Position numbers and translations under genes: made by a program. Source: Planctellipticum variicoloris (GTDB taxonomy: Bacteria > Planctomycetota > Planctomycetia > Planctomycetales > Planctomycetaceae). From it: a DNA stretch of 64,000 nt. The number at the start of each line of letters is the position of its first letter. Within the stretch, counting starts at the first letter, position 1. Below the pieces are notes generated by a model. It had not been told where the DNA came from. It searched no databases and saw only the letters and a program-made list of their open reading frames with translations. This document shows positions 28,376-37,465 of this stretch, piece by piece. The stretch is taken from assembly GCF_030622045.1 (NCBI RefSeq), contig NZ_CP130886.1:6952001-7016000 (forward strand). Reading direction: 5' to 3'.

Positions 28376-28744
28376 GGTCCGACGGTCAGCGGCGAAATAG
28401 CACTCTGTCCGGTTCCCTGTTTGCAGGAGTCGGGGCCGGTGCTTGAGAACACCCGAGCCCGTTGACGTGGATGGCCGCCCCCGAGCGCGGTCGGCCGCAT
28501 TCCGACCGTTTGAAGCGCTGCGTGCCTGCTTCGTGGTTTCCCGCCACAAGGGCGGCGGAGACGTGCTCCCGGTCGTCTCCCGACTGTGGAAGATTTCGCA
28601 GTTTTCCAGGCGAAAACAGGACAAACTGATCCTCATTTCGTCTTGACGCAAACCAGCCTTCCGCTAAGCTTCCGCCTCAAGCTGGCGGTTGTTGGCGCCG
28701 TTGCGTTGCCGATCCCCGTCGCCGGCTTCCAGGGAGGGAAGTTC
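28376..28744. other. Intergenic stretch with a possible promoter
   Basis: A 369-bp gap. A possible sigma-70-like promoter for the next gene is TTGACG at 28643-28648, then 16 bp, then TAAGCT at 28665-28670; the -10 match is weak. The plus frame open from 28586 is the extension of the next gene and lacks family-like sequence. No other feature is recognised. Confidence 0.3.
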
Positions 28745-29413
28745 ATGCCGCGCTGGATCAGCAATCTGTTCATTTCCGCTTACCTGGGCGCCATGCTGCT
28801 GGGTATCGGCTGCCAGGCGCTCAAGTTCGGGACCGCGTCCCACCCGATCATGTACTACTTCGTCTGGGACATGTTCTGCGGCTGGAGCTCGCACGAGACC
28901 CGCTTCCATGTCCTCGGCGAGGGTGAGAGCGGAAACTACTACCGCCTGGCCCCAGGCCCGTGGAGCAATTTCTCGCCGTACGGAGAACTCTCGCGGCACC
29001 ACTACGACGCGCTGGGGAACGCGTTCCATAAGATGGGGCTGACCACGCTCCGTCACACGGAGCACGAGCCGATGCGTCGGATTCTGGTTCTCGAAGAAAG
29101 CTGGCCCAAGAAGTACAACCTTCCCGACTTCCTGTGGAAGCTGCGGTACGACGAGCCCAAGGATCCGCAGAGCTACTTCTGGCTCCGCCAGGTTCACGAT
29201 TCCGACGGCAGGATGCTGGCGTTCCATGGCGACTGGCTGTCGCACGAAAGCAACAAGGCGATCGCCAATAATCCGCGACTTCTCGCGGACGCCCGTCGCG
29301 GGAAGCCGTTTTTCGCGATCAATCCCGCACTGCGGCAGCCTCAGCATCCCCTGGGATCGAACCAGTGGGAGAGCAGCCAGGCGTCGACGGGATCGCCCTT
29401 CAGCGCCAACTAG
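28745..29413 (+). CDS. Membrane-anchored protein of unknown function, partner of HTTM gene
   Basis: A 222-residue protein from the ATG at 28745, preceded by GGAGGGAAG. One N-terminal membrane segment (LFISAYLGAMLLGIGCQAL) is followed by an aromatic-rich domain (HPIMYYFVWDMFCGWSSHET, RFHVLGEGESGNYYRLAPGP). A polar C-terminus rich in Pro, Gln and Ser ends it. No known motif is recognised. It is 72 bp upstream of the HTTM gene on the same strand. The pair likely works together at the membrane. Confidence 0.65.
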   Translation: MPRWISNLFISAYLGAMLLGIGCQALKFGTASHPIMYYFVWDMFCGWSSHETRFHVLGEGESGNYYRLAPGPWSNFSPYGELSRHHYDALGNAFHKMGLTTLRHTEHEPMRRILVLEESWPKKYNLPDFLWKLRYDEPKDPQSYFWLRQVHDSDGRMLAFHGDWLSHESNKAIANNPRLLADARRGKPFFAINPALRQPQHPLGSNQWESSQASTGSPFSAN

Positions 29414-29485
29414 CGGGCGGCGGATGACGAATCCGGGGCTGCTTCGCGCCCCGATCCAGGTATCGGACTGCAGGGAGGCAGGATC

Positions 29486-31006
29486 GTGTCCAACGACTCT
29501 TCGACCGGAATTCTGTCGGGCGCCAGGAAGTTCTTCTACGACCGGGAGACGCCCTATGGGCTGGCTCTGGCCCGCATGCTGCTTTGCGGATCGCTCTTGA
29601 GCCTGTACCTGCCGCGCTGGCCCGTCGCCCGCGAGCTTTATTCCACCGACGGTGCGATCGCTCAACTCGGAACGGGATATGGCTACCTGGATTTCATGCC
29701 GGAGTTTTCGGCGCCGGTCATCATGGCGATGATCAGCATTCTGCTCTTCACGCTGGTGACCGCCGGAATCGGATTCTGCACCCGAGTCTCGCTGATCGTC
29801 GCCGGCGCCATTCATACCTACCTCAGCCTGATCGACTGCGTCAGCACCATGACGAAGTACACGGTCATCGCAACCCACATGTTCGTACTTCTGTCCGTTT
29901 CGCACTGCGGCGCCATCTGGTCCGTCGACGCCTGGCTGAAGGGCCGACGACGGAACTGGTGGCCCGGCGAACCGGCCTCGGAGCAGCCGAAGTTCCCGGT
30001 CTGGCCCCGCCGGCTGCTGCAGTTGCACATCGGCCTGGTCTACTTCGGCGCCGCGATCACCAAGATGAATACGTCAACCTATCTCAGCGGCGACCAGCTT
30101 CAGTTCTGGATGCAGACGCATCTCAACTTCCCGCATCCCCTGGGGGAGTTTCTGAGCCTGTATCCGGTGCTGATGGTGGCGATGGGATATGTGGCTCTGA
30201 TCTGGGAAGTGATCTTTGTCTTCCTGGTCTGGAACCGCACGTGGCGACCCTGGGTTCTCAGTATCGGCGTCATCTTTCACACTCTGACCGTCTTCACGCT
30301 CGGGCTGATGCTGTTCCCGGTCATCATGTTCGCCGCGTATCTGTCGTTCGTCGAAACGTGCGATGTTCAGCGGGCCGGCGTCTGGTTCCGTCGACAATTG
30401 CGAGGCCATTCGCGGCTGGGGGCTCTGATTCGTCGCTGCCGCGAACGGATCTCGCTTCGCCCGGCCCCCGCGAGCTGGCAGTCCGCGGCCGCCCGGGTCT
30501 TCGCGTTCGGTTGCATCGTCGTTGCAGGGGGCGGCATTGAACTGGAATACCTGCTGGACCCTTATCAGATTCGCCGGCCGGAGGGACGCCACGTCCTGCA
30601 ACCTCTCGATCCGGCCGTGACCAACGCCATGTTGAATTTTGCATCCGGCATTCGCGACGTCGACAAATTCACGGCGATCGACACGGGGACGCTGCTCGTC
30701 GGCGACATGCTGGTGGATCGCAGAAAGGTCTTCCGCCAGGGCGAACAGCTTATCACCCAGTGCTCGCTTTCGCCGCCGCACGAGGACCTGTGGCTGGAAT
30801 GCCGGCTGGTCGACGCGGATAACGTCGAAGTTCAGCGGGCGATGGCGGTCGCGCGGTGCGAGCAGTTCCGCTCCAATCTGCTGGTTCCATTGAACGACCG
30901 GGTGCTACCCGGCGAGTACAAGCTGATCGTCGAACTGGCGGGGCGCGAAGTCACTCAGAAGAGCATCACCGTGCTGCCCCGTTCGGGAAGCCTTTCGGCC
31001 AATTGA
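29486..31006 (+). CDS. HTTM domain (vitamin K-dependent gamma-carboxylase-like) membrane protein
   Basis: A 506-residue protein with many membrane segments. It begins at a GTG with GGGAGG about 8 nt upstream. The HTTM-type region runs from about residue 20 to 300: PYGLALARMLLCGSLLSLY, SLIDCVSTMTKYTVIATHMF, PRRLLQLHIGLVYFGAAITK and IGVIFHTLTVFTLGLMLFP. It lacks the lumenal domain of true gamma-carboxylases. A soluble C-terminal domain (about 360-506), with GEYKLIVELAGREV near the end, looks beta-rich. In bacteria the function of HTTM proteins is mostly unknown. Upstream partner at 28745. Confidence 0.8.
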   Translation: MSNDSSTGILSGARKFFYDRETPYGLALARMLLCGSLLSLYLPRWPVARELYSTDGAIAQLGTGYGYLDFMPEFSAPVIMAMISILLFTLVTAGIGFCTRVSLIVAGAIHTYLSLIDCVSTMTKYTVIATHMFVLLSVSHCGAIWSVDAWLKGRRRNWWPGEPASEQPKFPVWPRRLLQLHIGLVYFGAAITKMNTSTYLSGDQLQFWMQTHLNFPHPLGEFLSLYPVLMVAMGYVALIWEVIFVFLVWNRTWRPWVLSIGVIFHTLTVFTLGLMLFPVIMFAAYLSFVETCDVQRAGVWFRRQLRGHSRLGALIRRCRERISLRPAPASWQSAAARVFAFGCIVVAGGGIELEYLLDPYQIRRPEGRHVLQPLDPAVTNAMLNFASGIRDVDKFTAIDTGTLLVGDMLVDRRKVFRQGEQLITQCSLSPPHEDLWLECRLVDADNVEVQRAMAVARCEQFRSNLLVPLNDRVLPGEYKLIVELAGREVTQKSITVLPRSGSLSAN

Positions 31007-31181
31007 ATCGTCGGCTGCAGACATGACTTCGGCAGGACAGCGGCGGCTCGAAGAGCGGTCGCTTGTCGCTTGGCACGGAAGAGTCCGACGTGACTGGGCA
31101 GACGTCTCCGGGTCGCTTAGACTTGGCGGGAGTCGCGGAAATCTCCGCGTCGCTCCCTTCGCCTCTCCGGAACTTCCGACG

Positions 31182-31733
31182 ATGTGGTTCACCGAGGATG
31201 CCTGGACCCCGATGGCGCTGCTGGCGATCGGGGCACTTGTCTGCCTGGGATTGTGGAATACGTCCCGGCGCAACGGCTATCTGCTGGTTGCCGCGGTCTT
31301 TGCCCTGGGCTGCGGAGCGACGTGGGTCATCGAGAGCTCGGTGGTGACCGACCGCGAGCAGCTCGAAGCCCTCGTGCAGAATCTCTGCGACGATTTTCGT
31401 CGGAAAGCCCCCCGGACTCTCGATTACTTCTCGGCCCGGTCGGAACCGTTGCGGGTGATGGCGGCCAGCGCCATGGCGCTGGTCGACGTGCAGGACGATC
31501 TGCGGGTGACGGACTTCGAGACGGAACTGACGAACGAGAACACGCGCGGCAGCGTTCATTTCCGGGCCAACGCGACGCTGTCGGTCGGGGGCTTCGGCAA
31601 CGTCGGACGGCAGCCCGTTCGGGCCATTATCGACTGGCAGCGGGAAGGGGGCGCCTGGAAGATCGTCGAGATTCGCCGGCTGAACCCTTTGAACGGTCAG
31701 GAAATGCCCGTCATGTCGCAGAGCACCAACTGA
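31182..31733 (+). CDS. Two-TM protein with a periplasmic/cytoplasmic NTF2-like domain
   Basis: A 183-residue protein from the ATG at 31182. Two hydrophobic helices (PMALLAIGALVCLGLW and LLVAAVFALGCGATWV) are followed by a domain resembling NTF2/SnoaL-like folds (LVQNLCDDFRRKAP, GSVHFRANATLSVGGFG, AIIDWQREGGAWKIVEIRRL). No catalytic residues can be named. The frame upstream to 31023 has no family-like sequence. Confidence 0.6.
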   Translation: MWFTEDAWTPMALLAIGALVCLGLWNTSRRNGYLLVAAVFALGCGATWVIESSVVTDREQLEALVQNLCDDFRRKAPRTLDYFSARSEPLRVMAASAMALVDVQDDLRVTDFETELTNENTRGSVHFRANATLSVGGFGNVGRQPVRAIIDWQREGGAWKIVEIRRLNPLNGQEMPVMSQSTN

Positions 31734-31766
31734 CCGGCGGATCGTGCCATTCGAGGGTCGCCGCGA

Positions 31767-32078
31767 TCAGAACGGTTTCACCTCCAGCCAGCCTTCGCGG
31801 TAGTAAGTCCGGTCAACGCGGCCGCCGTTCTGCAGCACGAAGTTGTTGATCCGGTATGCGCTCCGAACGCTGAAGCCCGCACCTTCGTTGTAGTAAGCGG
31901 TTCGATACGCCGAACGGCTCTCCGGAACCGGATGGGGCGTTTCGACCCCCTCCGGCACGTTGTGGCTGAAGTACGACCGACGGTACATCCAGTCCTGGGC
32001 GTCGGCGGCTGCGGAGAAACCAAGCAGTCCGGCGGCCGCCAGAATCTTCGGAATCAGGCGAAGCGGTGTGGCGAACAT
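31767..32078 (-). CDS. Small exported protein of unknown function
   Basis: A 103-residue protein with a signal peptide (IPKILAAAGLLGFSAAADA). The mature part is rich in Tyr, Arg and Ser (YRRSYFSHNVPEGVETPHP, SAYRTAYYNEGAGFSVRSAY). A good ribosome site, GGAGGGG, lies about 5 nt before the ATG. No motif recognised. It converges on the NTF2-like gene. Confidence 0.55.
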   Translation of the reverse strand: MFATPLRLIPKILAAAGLLGFSAAADAQDWMYRRSYFSHNVPEGVETPHPVPESRSAYRTAYYNEGAGFSVRSAYRINNFVLQNGGRVDRTYYREGWLEVKPF

Positions 32079-32243
32079 GGAACCCCTCCGGCGGCTCCCG
32101 CGCTCGCTCTCGTGAACGGTGTTGTCAGGCTAACACGCAAGTCGTTCACGAAAATCGACAGAGGCGAAAGCTCCACGCCGAAGAACCAATGAAAGCAGCT
32201 TCTGCGCCGCTCGCCTCGAAAGGGCTGCGATGTTTCAGACTCT

Positions 32244-33038
32244 TTACACGGCTCCAGCCGACGGCGGCTCGCGGGGCGGCAATTCCCAGGTCGCGTTCTG
32301 CAGCCGGTCAAGCACGGGCCGCTCGGTCAGATCGAAGTGCAGCGGCGTGATCGTGACGTACCCGTCCAGCAGCGCTTCGATGTCGGACCCTGGGTCCATG
32401 TGGTGGCTTTTGATCGGCTCGATCCCGCTCCAGAAGTAAGTCCGTCCCCGCGGGTCGATCCGTTTCTCGATCGTGTCCGTATGCCGCCGGACCGCGATCG
32501 ACACGGTCTTCACGCCCAGCGGCCATTCCGGCTTGTCCGGAGGGAAATTCACGTTCCAGAGGGCTCCCGGTCCTTCCCAGCGTTCCAGCAACTGCCGACA
32601 GACGGCGACGGCGTTGCGGGCGGTTTTCTGGTAGTTCGGCGGGCCGCTCGACCACTGGGACAACGCGATCGACGGGATTCCGAAAAAGGCCCCTTCAATC
32701 GCGGCGGCCACGGTTCCCGAGTAGAGGACGTTGATGCCGACGTTCGCGCCGGCGTTGATGCCGCTGATGACGACATCCGGCTGCCGCGGGCAGAACTCAA
32801 GGATCCCGAGCTTCACGCAGTCGGCGGGGCTCCCTTCGGCCTTCCAGCCGAAGAACTCGCCGTTGCGGTATTCGCGATGGACGACGATCGGGTGGAGGTA
32901 GGTGATCGTATGCCCGACGCCGCTCTGCTCGACGGCCGGGGCCACCACCGTGACGTCGCCCCAGCGGATCAGTTCGGCGTGGAGCGCCTGCAGTCCCGGG
33001 GAATGGATTCCATCGTCGTTCACCAGCAGAATCTGCAA
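32244..33038 (-). CDS. surE: 5'/3'-nucleotidase SurE
   Basis: Metal-dependent nucleoside monophosphatase, also acting on polyphosphate in some bacteria. The 264-residue protein begins with the family signature ILLVNDDGIHSPGL (metal site N-D-D). It then has VVAPAVEQSGVGHTITY, GSPADCVKLG, VISGINAGANVGINVLYSGT and AAIEGAFFGIPSIALS. I choose the TTG at 33038 because it places the signature at the usual N-terminus and follows AGGAG by 8 nt; the frame is open to 33197. Divergent from the nucleotidyltransferase gene. Confidence 0.92.
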   Translation of the reverse strand: MQILLVNDDGIHSPGLQALHAELIRWGDVTVVAPAVEQSGVGHTITYLHPIVVHREYRNGEFFGWKAEGSPADCVKLGILEFCPRQPDVVISGINAGANVGINVLYSGTVAAAIEGAFFGIPSIALSQWSSGPPNYQKTARNAVAVCRQLLERWEGPGALWNVNFPPDKPEWPLGVKTVSIAVRRHTDTIEKRIDPRGRTYFWSGIEPIKSHHMDPGSDIEALLDGYVTITPLHFDLTERPVLDRLQNATWELPPREPPSAGAV

Positions 33039-33149
33039 AGTTCGGCTCCTGGAGATTTTGCGTCGCGTTCGCCGCGTTCGCAGTATTATGGGGCAGCGTA
33101 GTCGCAGAGTCCGACCCTGCCAACTGATTGAGTGATTGTCGACTTCTTT

Positions 33150-33794
33150 ATGGCTCCTGCAGCTCGCGTCTTTGCCGTGGTTCCGGCCGCCGGCCACAGC
33201 CGTCGGATGGGGCGGCCGAAATTGCTGCTGTCGCTCTGCGGCGAACCGGTCATCAGCCGGTTATTAAAGGTTCTGCGGCAGCCGCCGGTCGAGGACGTTG
33301 TCGTTGTCGTCCGCCGGTCGGATGCGGAACTGACCGCCGCCGTGGCGGTGGCAGGGGGAACCGTGGTGTCGTCGGACAGCGATCCGCCTGACATGCGGTC
33401 CAGCGTCGCGGCCGGGCTTGCGGAGATCGAGTTCCGCTGGTCGCCGTCGGACGACGACGTCTGGCTGCTGGTTCCGGCCGATCACCCGCTCCTCGAACCG
33501 GCCGTCCTGCCGGAGCTGCTGACGGCGTGGAACGCGCTGCGGCCCGATATCCTGCTGCCGACGTTTCGTGGCGAACGGGGACACCCGGCTCTGTTTCGGT
33601 GGAGCCTGGTGACTCACATCAACATTCTCCCCCCGGATCGGGGCCTGAACGCCCTGCGCGATCTCCCTGGAATCCGTGTGGTCGAGCACGAAGTGACCTG
33701 TCCAGGTGTGACAATGGATCTGGATACGCCGGAAGACTGGGAACGCCTGAAGCGGATTGCGGACGACGAGAACGAGGATTTCGAGTCAAACTGA
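33150..33794 (+). CDS. MobA-like NTP transferase (molybdenum cofactor cytidylyl/guanylyltransferase family)
   Basis: Transfers a nucleotide from NTP to a phosphate-containing acceptor. The 214-residue protein (ATG at 33150; in-frame GTG at 33132) begins VFAVVPAAGHSRRMGRPKLL, the nucleotide-binding signature. The acidic metal site is seen in VWLLVPADHPLL, and the C-terminus carries VTMDLDTPEDWERL, as in MobA/MocA relatives. No other molybdenum cofactor genes are near, so the acceptor is uncertain. Confidence 0.82.
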   Translation: MAPAARVFAVVPAAGHSRRMGRPKLLLSLCGEPVISRLLKVLRQPPVEDVVVVVRRSDAELTAAVAVAGGTVVSSDSDPPDMRSSVAAGLAEIEFRWSPSDDDVWLLVPADHPLLEPAVLPELLTAWNALRPDILLPTFRGERGHPALFRWSLVTHINILPPDRGLNALRDLPGIRVVEHEVTCPGVTMDLDTPEDWERLKRIADDENEDFESN

Positions 33795-34186
33795 AATCCC
33801 CGCAAATGATTTCTCAATCACATGTTGCGGCGCAGACTTGCCTCGGGCCTCTTCGGGCGGCCGACCGGTCGGCAATTGGCGAGGTAGAGTTGGGATGATT
33901 GTGTGGATTTTTCCGGGCGATGCGGCGGCGACACAATGTTGCATTCTAGTAACGGCGTGTTTCGCGGATTCTCATGGCAACTCTGCAACGTGGGTGAAAT
34001 GGGCAATGTAGGGTTGAGGGGTGGCAGGGGCTCGGCGAAGAACGTCGGAACCTTGAGTTTTCCTTGGGGAAGATTTGCTTCGGGCGGAAAACGGTGGCCA
34101 CAATGACAAACGCAGTGAATCTGGGGGAATTGGCGATCTCGTCGATTGTCGGTCTCGCCGGGTCGGTTACTTCGAGGGGAGGTCAC
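33795..34186. other. Intergenic stretch upstream of the YTV protein
   Basis: A 392-bp gap, locally richer in A/T than its neighbours. The next gene's ribosome site (GAGGGGAGG) is at its right end. No RNA gene or clear promoter hexamers are recognised. Confidence 0.3.
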
Positions 34187-35566
34187 ATGATTCAGACGAA
34201 AGTCGGCGCAGTGTTGGCGCTGGCGCTCGTCGTCGGCGCACTGCCGGGATCCGCAGAAGCTGCCGCCTATTGCGGTGCGGCGAGCTACAACTGCTGTCCC
34301 ACCGCGGCGTGCCAGCCCACGGCCTGCTACACGGCATGCCGGGTGGAGCGTCAGACGTGCTATCGCACCGTTTACGACACGGTGATGGAGCCGCAGCCGT
34401 ACACGGTCAGTCGCACGGTTTACGACACGTCGTATGAAGACGTCCGGGAGACGTGTTATCGGACCGTTGTGGAAACCGCCTATCGCGACGAGCAGTATCA
34501 GGTCGCCCGCCCGGTGTTCGAGTGCAGCGAGCGCGAGGAGCGCCACACCGTCCAGCGACAGGTCTGGGAAACCGGCTACCGCGACTGCAGCTACACGGTC
34601 CGCCGGCCCGTCTGGGAGACCGCCTCCCGCGAATGCCGCCGGATCGTCCAGCGACCGGTGATGGAGACCTGCGAACGGGAAGTCTGCCGGACGGTCATCC
34701 GGACGGTCAGCGAGACCATCAACCAGGAACGCTGCCGGACGGTGTTGCGGCCCGTCACCACTTATCGCACGGTCCGGCAGGACTGCGGCCAGTGGACGAC
34801 GCAGCGGATTTATCATCCTGGTCCCGTCTGTCCGCGAGTCACGCTCGATGAGTGTGGCTGCCCGCGGACCTGCATGGTGCAGATGCCCGGCTTCACCACG
34901 TGTCGCCGCGTCTGGTGTCCGAACATCGTCGAACGTCAGATTCCCTGCACCACGATGCAGGCGGAAGTCGTCCGCGAAGTCTGTCCGGTGACCGTCTGCC
35001 GACGGGTTCCGGAGACGATTGTGACCAAGGTGCCGTACCAGGTCTGCCGGATGGTTTCGGAAGAAGTCGTCGAGCAGATTCCGGTTCGGACCTGCAAGTG
35101 GGTCAATGAAGTCGTGAACCAGCAGGTTCCGGTTCGGACCTGCAAAGTGGTCTGCGAAGAAGTGGTCCGCAAGATCCCAGTCCGGACCTGCAGGATGGTT
35201 ACGGAAACCTGCTCCCGCAAGGTGCCGTTCTGCGTGACCCGTCAGGAACCGGTTGAAGTGGTTCGCCGGGTGGCACGGTGCGTACCGCGCTGCGAGCAGA
35301 TCCAGTGCACCCGGATGGTGCCGCGCTGCGTGGCCCGTCAGCAGGCTTATGAAGTCTGCCGGATCGTCCCGCAGACGGTCTGCCCGAGCGGCCCCTGCAG
35401 CGCCTGTGCGACCGGCAACTGCGACGTCGTTCCGAACAACGGGACGCTCTCGCCGAGTGCGGAGCCGACCGAAACGGAGAAGCCCGCGTTCCCGTCGCCG
35501 ACTCCGATTCCGGAACCGCCGGCGGAGCCGGAGCGGACGCCCGCAACGGCGGGACCCAACGCCTGA
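34187..35566 (+). CDS. Exported Cys-rich YTV-repeat protein
   Basis: A 459-residue exported protein of the planctomycete YTV-repeat type, thought to belong to disulfide-rich cell-wall or envelope proteins. The signal peptide is MIQTKVGAVLALALVVGALP ending near SAEAA. The N-terminal half repeats about every 20 residues with patterns such as YTVSRTVYDTSYEDV, YTVRRPVWETASRE and CRTVIRTVSETI. Four tandem 16-residue units follow (35030-35221; for example IPVRTCKWVNEVVNQQ). Cysteines recur throughout. The C-terminus is Pro/Glu/Thr-rich. The ATG at 34187 follows GAGGGGAGG. Confidence 0.85.
   Translation: MIQTKVGAVLALALVVGALPGSAEAAAYCGAASYNCCPTAACQPTACYTACRVERQTCYRTVYDTVMEPQPYTVSRTVYDTSYEDVRETCYRTVVETAYRDEQYQVARPVFECSEREERHTVQRQVWETGYRDCSYTVRRPVWETASRECRRIVQRPVMETCEREVCRTVIRTVSETINQERCRTVLRPVTTYRTVRQDCGQWTTQRIYHPGPVCPRVTLDECGCPRTCMVQMPGFTTCRRVWCPNIVERQIPCTTMQAEVVREVCPVTVCRRVPETIVTKVPYQVCRMVSEEVVEQIPVRTCKWVNEVVNQQVPVRTCKVVCEEVVRKIPVRTCRMVTETCSRKVPFCVTRQEPVEVVRRVARCVPRCEQIQCTRMVPRCVARQQAYEVCRIVPQTVCPSGPCSACATGNCDVVPNNGTLSPSAEPTETEKPAFPSPTPIPEPPAEPERTPATAGPNA
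35030..35221 (+). repeat. Four tandem 48-bp units inside the YTV gene
   Basis: Each unit encodes 16 residues beginning VP or IP: VPYQVC, IPVRTC, VPVRTC and IPVRTC, followed by K/R-x-V-x-E-like segments. Codon choices within the core (for example GTTCGGACCTGCAA) are nearly identical between units 2 and 3, pointing to recent tandem duplication. Confidence 0.75.
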
Positions 35567-35599
35567 TCGGTTTCGCGATCTGAAATGAGCGATGAAAAT

Positions 35600-35634
35600 A
35601 GCGGGGGCTGACTCGTAACGAGTCAGCCCCCGCT
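35600..35634. terminator. Strong inverted repeat after the YTV gene
   Basis: A near-perfect palindrome: AGCGGGGGCTGACTCG, a 3-nt loop, then its complement, about 16 bp of stem. It lies 33 bp after the stop. No T tract follows on the plus strand; TATTTTC follows on the minus strand. It may act in both directions or mark the edge of the transposase relic to the right. Confidence 0.6.
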
Positions 35635-35805
35635 CGTCGTTTCCAGTTGCTCCGCATTTCTCACCGCGTTTCCAACAGAACCCGCCTCGTTCGACGTCAG
35701 TGAGTTTGCGAAGACGCGCTTACGGAGTTCGAAGGAGGCGGTTCCATGGAAACTGAGTGTCGCGGGCGGACGTGGCGTTCTTAAGCGGGCGGCGGGTGCG
35801 AAGGC

Positions 35806-36332
35806 GTGGCCCGGTTTGATGGCCGGCGAGTCACTTCCGACGGCGGCGGACTGCTGCTCGAAGAGGTCGAAAATCGCTTCCGCTTCATCGAACGCTTCGT
35901 CGGGTGCTTCACTGACTATCGCGATCCCGACCTCCTCGAACATCCGCTCGTCGATCGGCTCAAGCAGCGAATCTTCGGCCTCTGTCTGGGCGACGAGGAC
36001 CTCCTGGACCACGACATGCTTCGGCACGACGCCCTGCTGGCCGCGCTGGTCGGCAAGGACGATCCGGAAGGACGCCTCCGCTCCGGCCGCGACCGCGGCA
36101 AGCCCGCTGTCCGGCAAGAGCACGCTCAACCGGCTCCAACTGCCCCCCTGCCGGGCCAATCAGTTGCGGGCTGGCCCTGTCGACGGTGGCGTACATGGTG
36201 CTGCCGGCGCTGCGCGAGTTCGGGCCGCCGGAGACCGATCTGGCCCGCGCGCAGGCCGACACGATCCGACTGAAGCTGCTGCCGCCGGGCAGCCAGACCC
36301 TCCGAAAACCCGTCCGGCGAAGGGCGGCGTGA
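35806..36332 (+). pseudogene. Decayed IS1380-family transposase
   Basis: The first 90 codons match the IS1380 transposase N-terminus: RFDGRRVTSDGGGLLLEEVE, FVGCFTDYRDPDLLEHPLVD, FGLCLGDEDLLDHDMLRHD, ALLAALVGKDDP. The reading then shifts frame to give PLSGKSTLNRLQL, jumps over most of the catalytic domain to RANQLR, and shifts again to LALSTVAYMVLPALREFGPP and ARAQADTIRLKLLPPGSQ with a stop at 36330. About 270 central residues are missing and two frameshifts are present. Terminal inverted repeats are not recognisable. Confidence 0.8.
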
Positions 36333-36342
36333 GAAATGCGGC

Positions 36343-37233
36343 TCAGGTCATGCGGATCCAGCGGCTGAGGCTCAGCGCCGGGACGACCAGGAGCGCGACG
36401 GCCAGCGCCAGGATGGCGTCTCCGGTGTGCCAGAGAACCAGGGCGGCGTCGAACATGATCAGCGACAGGAGCGCCAGCTTGATCACCGGCTGGACGTGCT
36501 CGGGGGCCGGGTTCATCACCGCTCGAATTGCGTGCCTGTTGACCGTGAAGGCGGCGAAGGCGATCATCGCCAGGGGGATCGCCGGACGCATCTCCGCGGG
36601 CCAGGTCAGCAGCAGCCAGACCAGCACGCCGAGCCCCGCGTTCATGAGGACGAGGGCGGCGGCGAGGATTCCGCGGTTGCTCTGCCGGGCTTCGGTCTTC
36701 GCGAACAGGGTCACGCCGACGATGTAGATTCCCAGGCCGATCGCGCAGGCGATCTGGGGACGGGCCCACATCATGGTCGAGGCGAGCCAGGGGAATTCGC
36801 TGGCGCCCAGCATGACATTGAGAAATCGGCAGGCGCCCATCGCCAGCGGGCCGGCCGGGGTCCGCTTCAGAAAGCTGTCATAGCCGAGGATTGCGACGAC
36901 CAGCAGTGCCGCGATCTGCAGGCTGGAGGGACCCACCATCGCCGCAGAAGCGACGCCGGCGGTCATCAGGCCGACGCCGAGCAGAATCGCCGTCTGGAGC
37001 GAGACGCGCCCGGAAGGGATCGGGCGATTCGGCCGCTCGGCGGCATCCTGCACGCGGTCGAAGATGTCGTTGAAGACCATGCCCGCGAGGTAGAGCCCGC
37101 AGGAAGCGGCCAGCAGCCCGACGAACTGCGGCCACGGATCGAGGCCGCGGTGCGTCAGCACGTAGCCCAGAAAAATATCGGCCATCGCAGTGAAGACGGT
37201 GGGCAATCGGAGCAACTGCAAGATGGCGTACAT
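36343..37233 (-). CDS. UbiA family prenyltransferase
   Basis: Integral membrane prenyltransferase attaching an isoprenoid chain to an acceptor. The 296-residue protein has about eight hydrophobic segments. It carries the first Asp-rich motif NDIFDRVQDAAERPNRPIPSG (about 58-78, pattern NDxxDxxxDxxxRPxRPxxSG); the second Asp-rich site appears weaker (YDSFLKRTPAGPLAMG). Start at the ATG 37233; the frame is open to 37389. The acceptor is unknown; ubiquinone-, menaquinone-, heme- and lipid-type enzymes share this fold. It lies downstream of an inositol-1-phosphate synthase on the same strand, 232 bp apart. Confidence 0.88.
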   Translation of the reverse strand: MYAILQLLRLPTVFTAMADIFLGYVLTHRGLDPWPQFVGLLAASCGLYLAGMVFNDIFDRVQDAAERPNRPIPSGRVSLQTAILLGVGLMTAGVASAAMVGPSSLQIAALLVVAILGYDSFLKRTPAGPLAMGACRFLNVMLGASEFPWLASTMMWARPQIACAIGLGIYIVGVTLFAKTEARQSNRGILAAALVLMNAGLGVLVWLLLTWPAEMRPAIPLAMIAFAAFTVNRHAIRAVMNPAPEHVQPVIKLALLSLIMFDAALVLWHTGDAILALAVALLVVPALSLSRWIRMT

Positions 37234-37465
37234 CGTTCGCGGTCCGGTCTGTTGAAGAATACCGGAAGACTCACCGCGGAGATTGGAAGAGAAGCCTGAG
37301 GAAAGTGAAAAGTGAGTATTGAGTAGTGATGAGTGCAAAGTGGCGGGCATCGCAGGGATGCAATCAACTTTGCACGACTCAGTTCTCACTACTCACTTTT
37401 CACTCTCCGGGCATCTCTTCTCCGCGTACTCCGCGGTGAAAACTCTTCTTCGTATTTCGTCCGTC

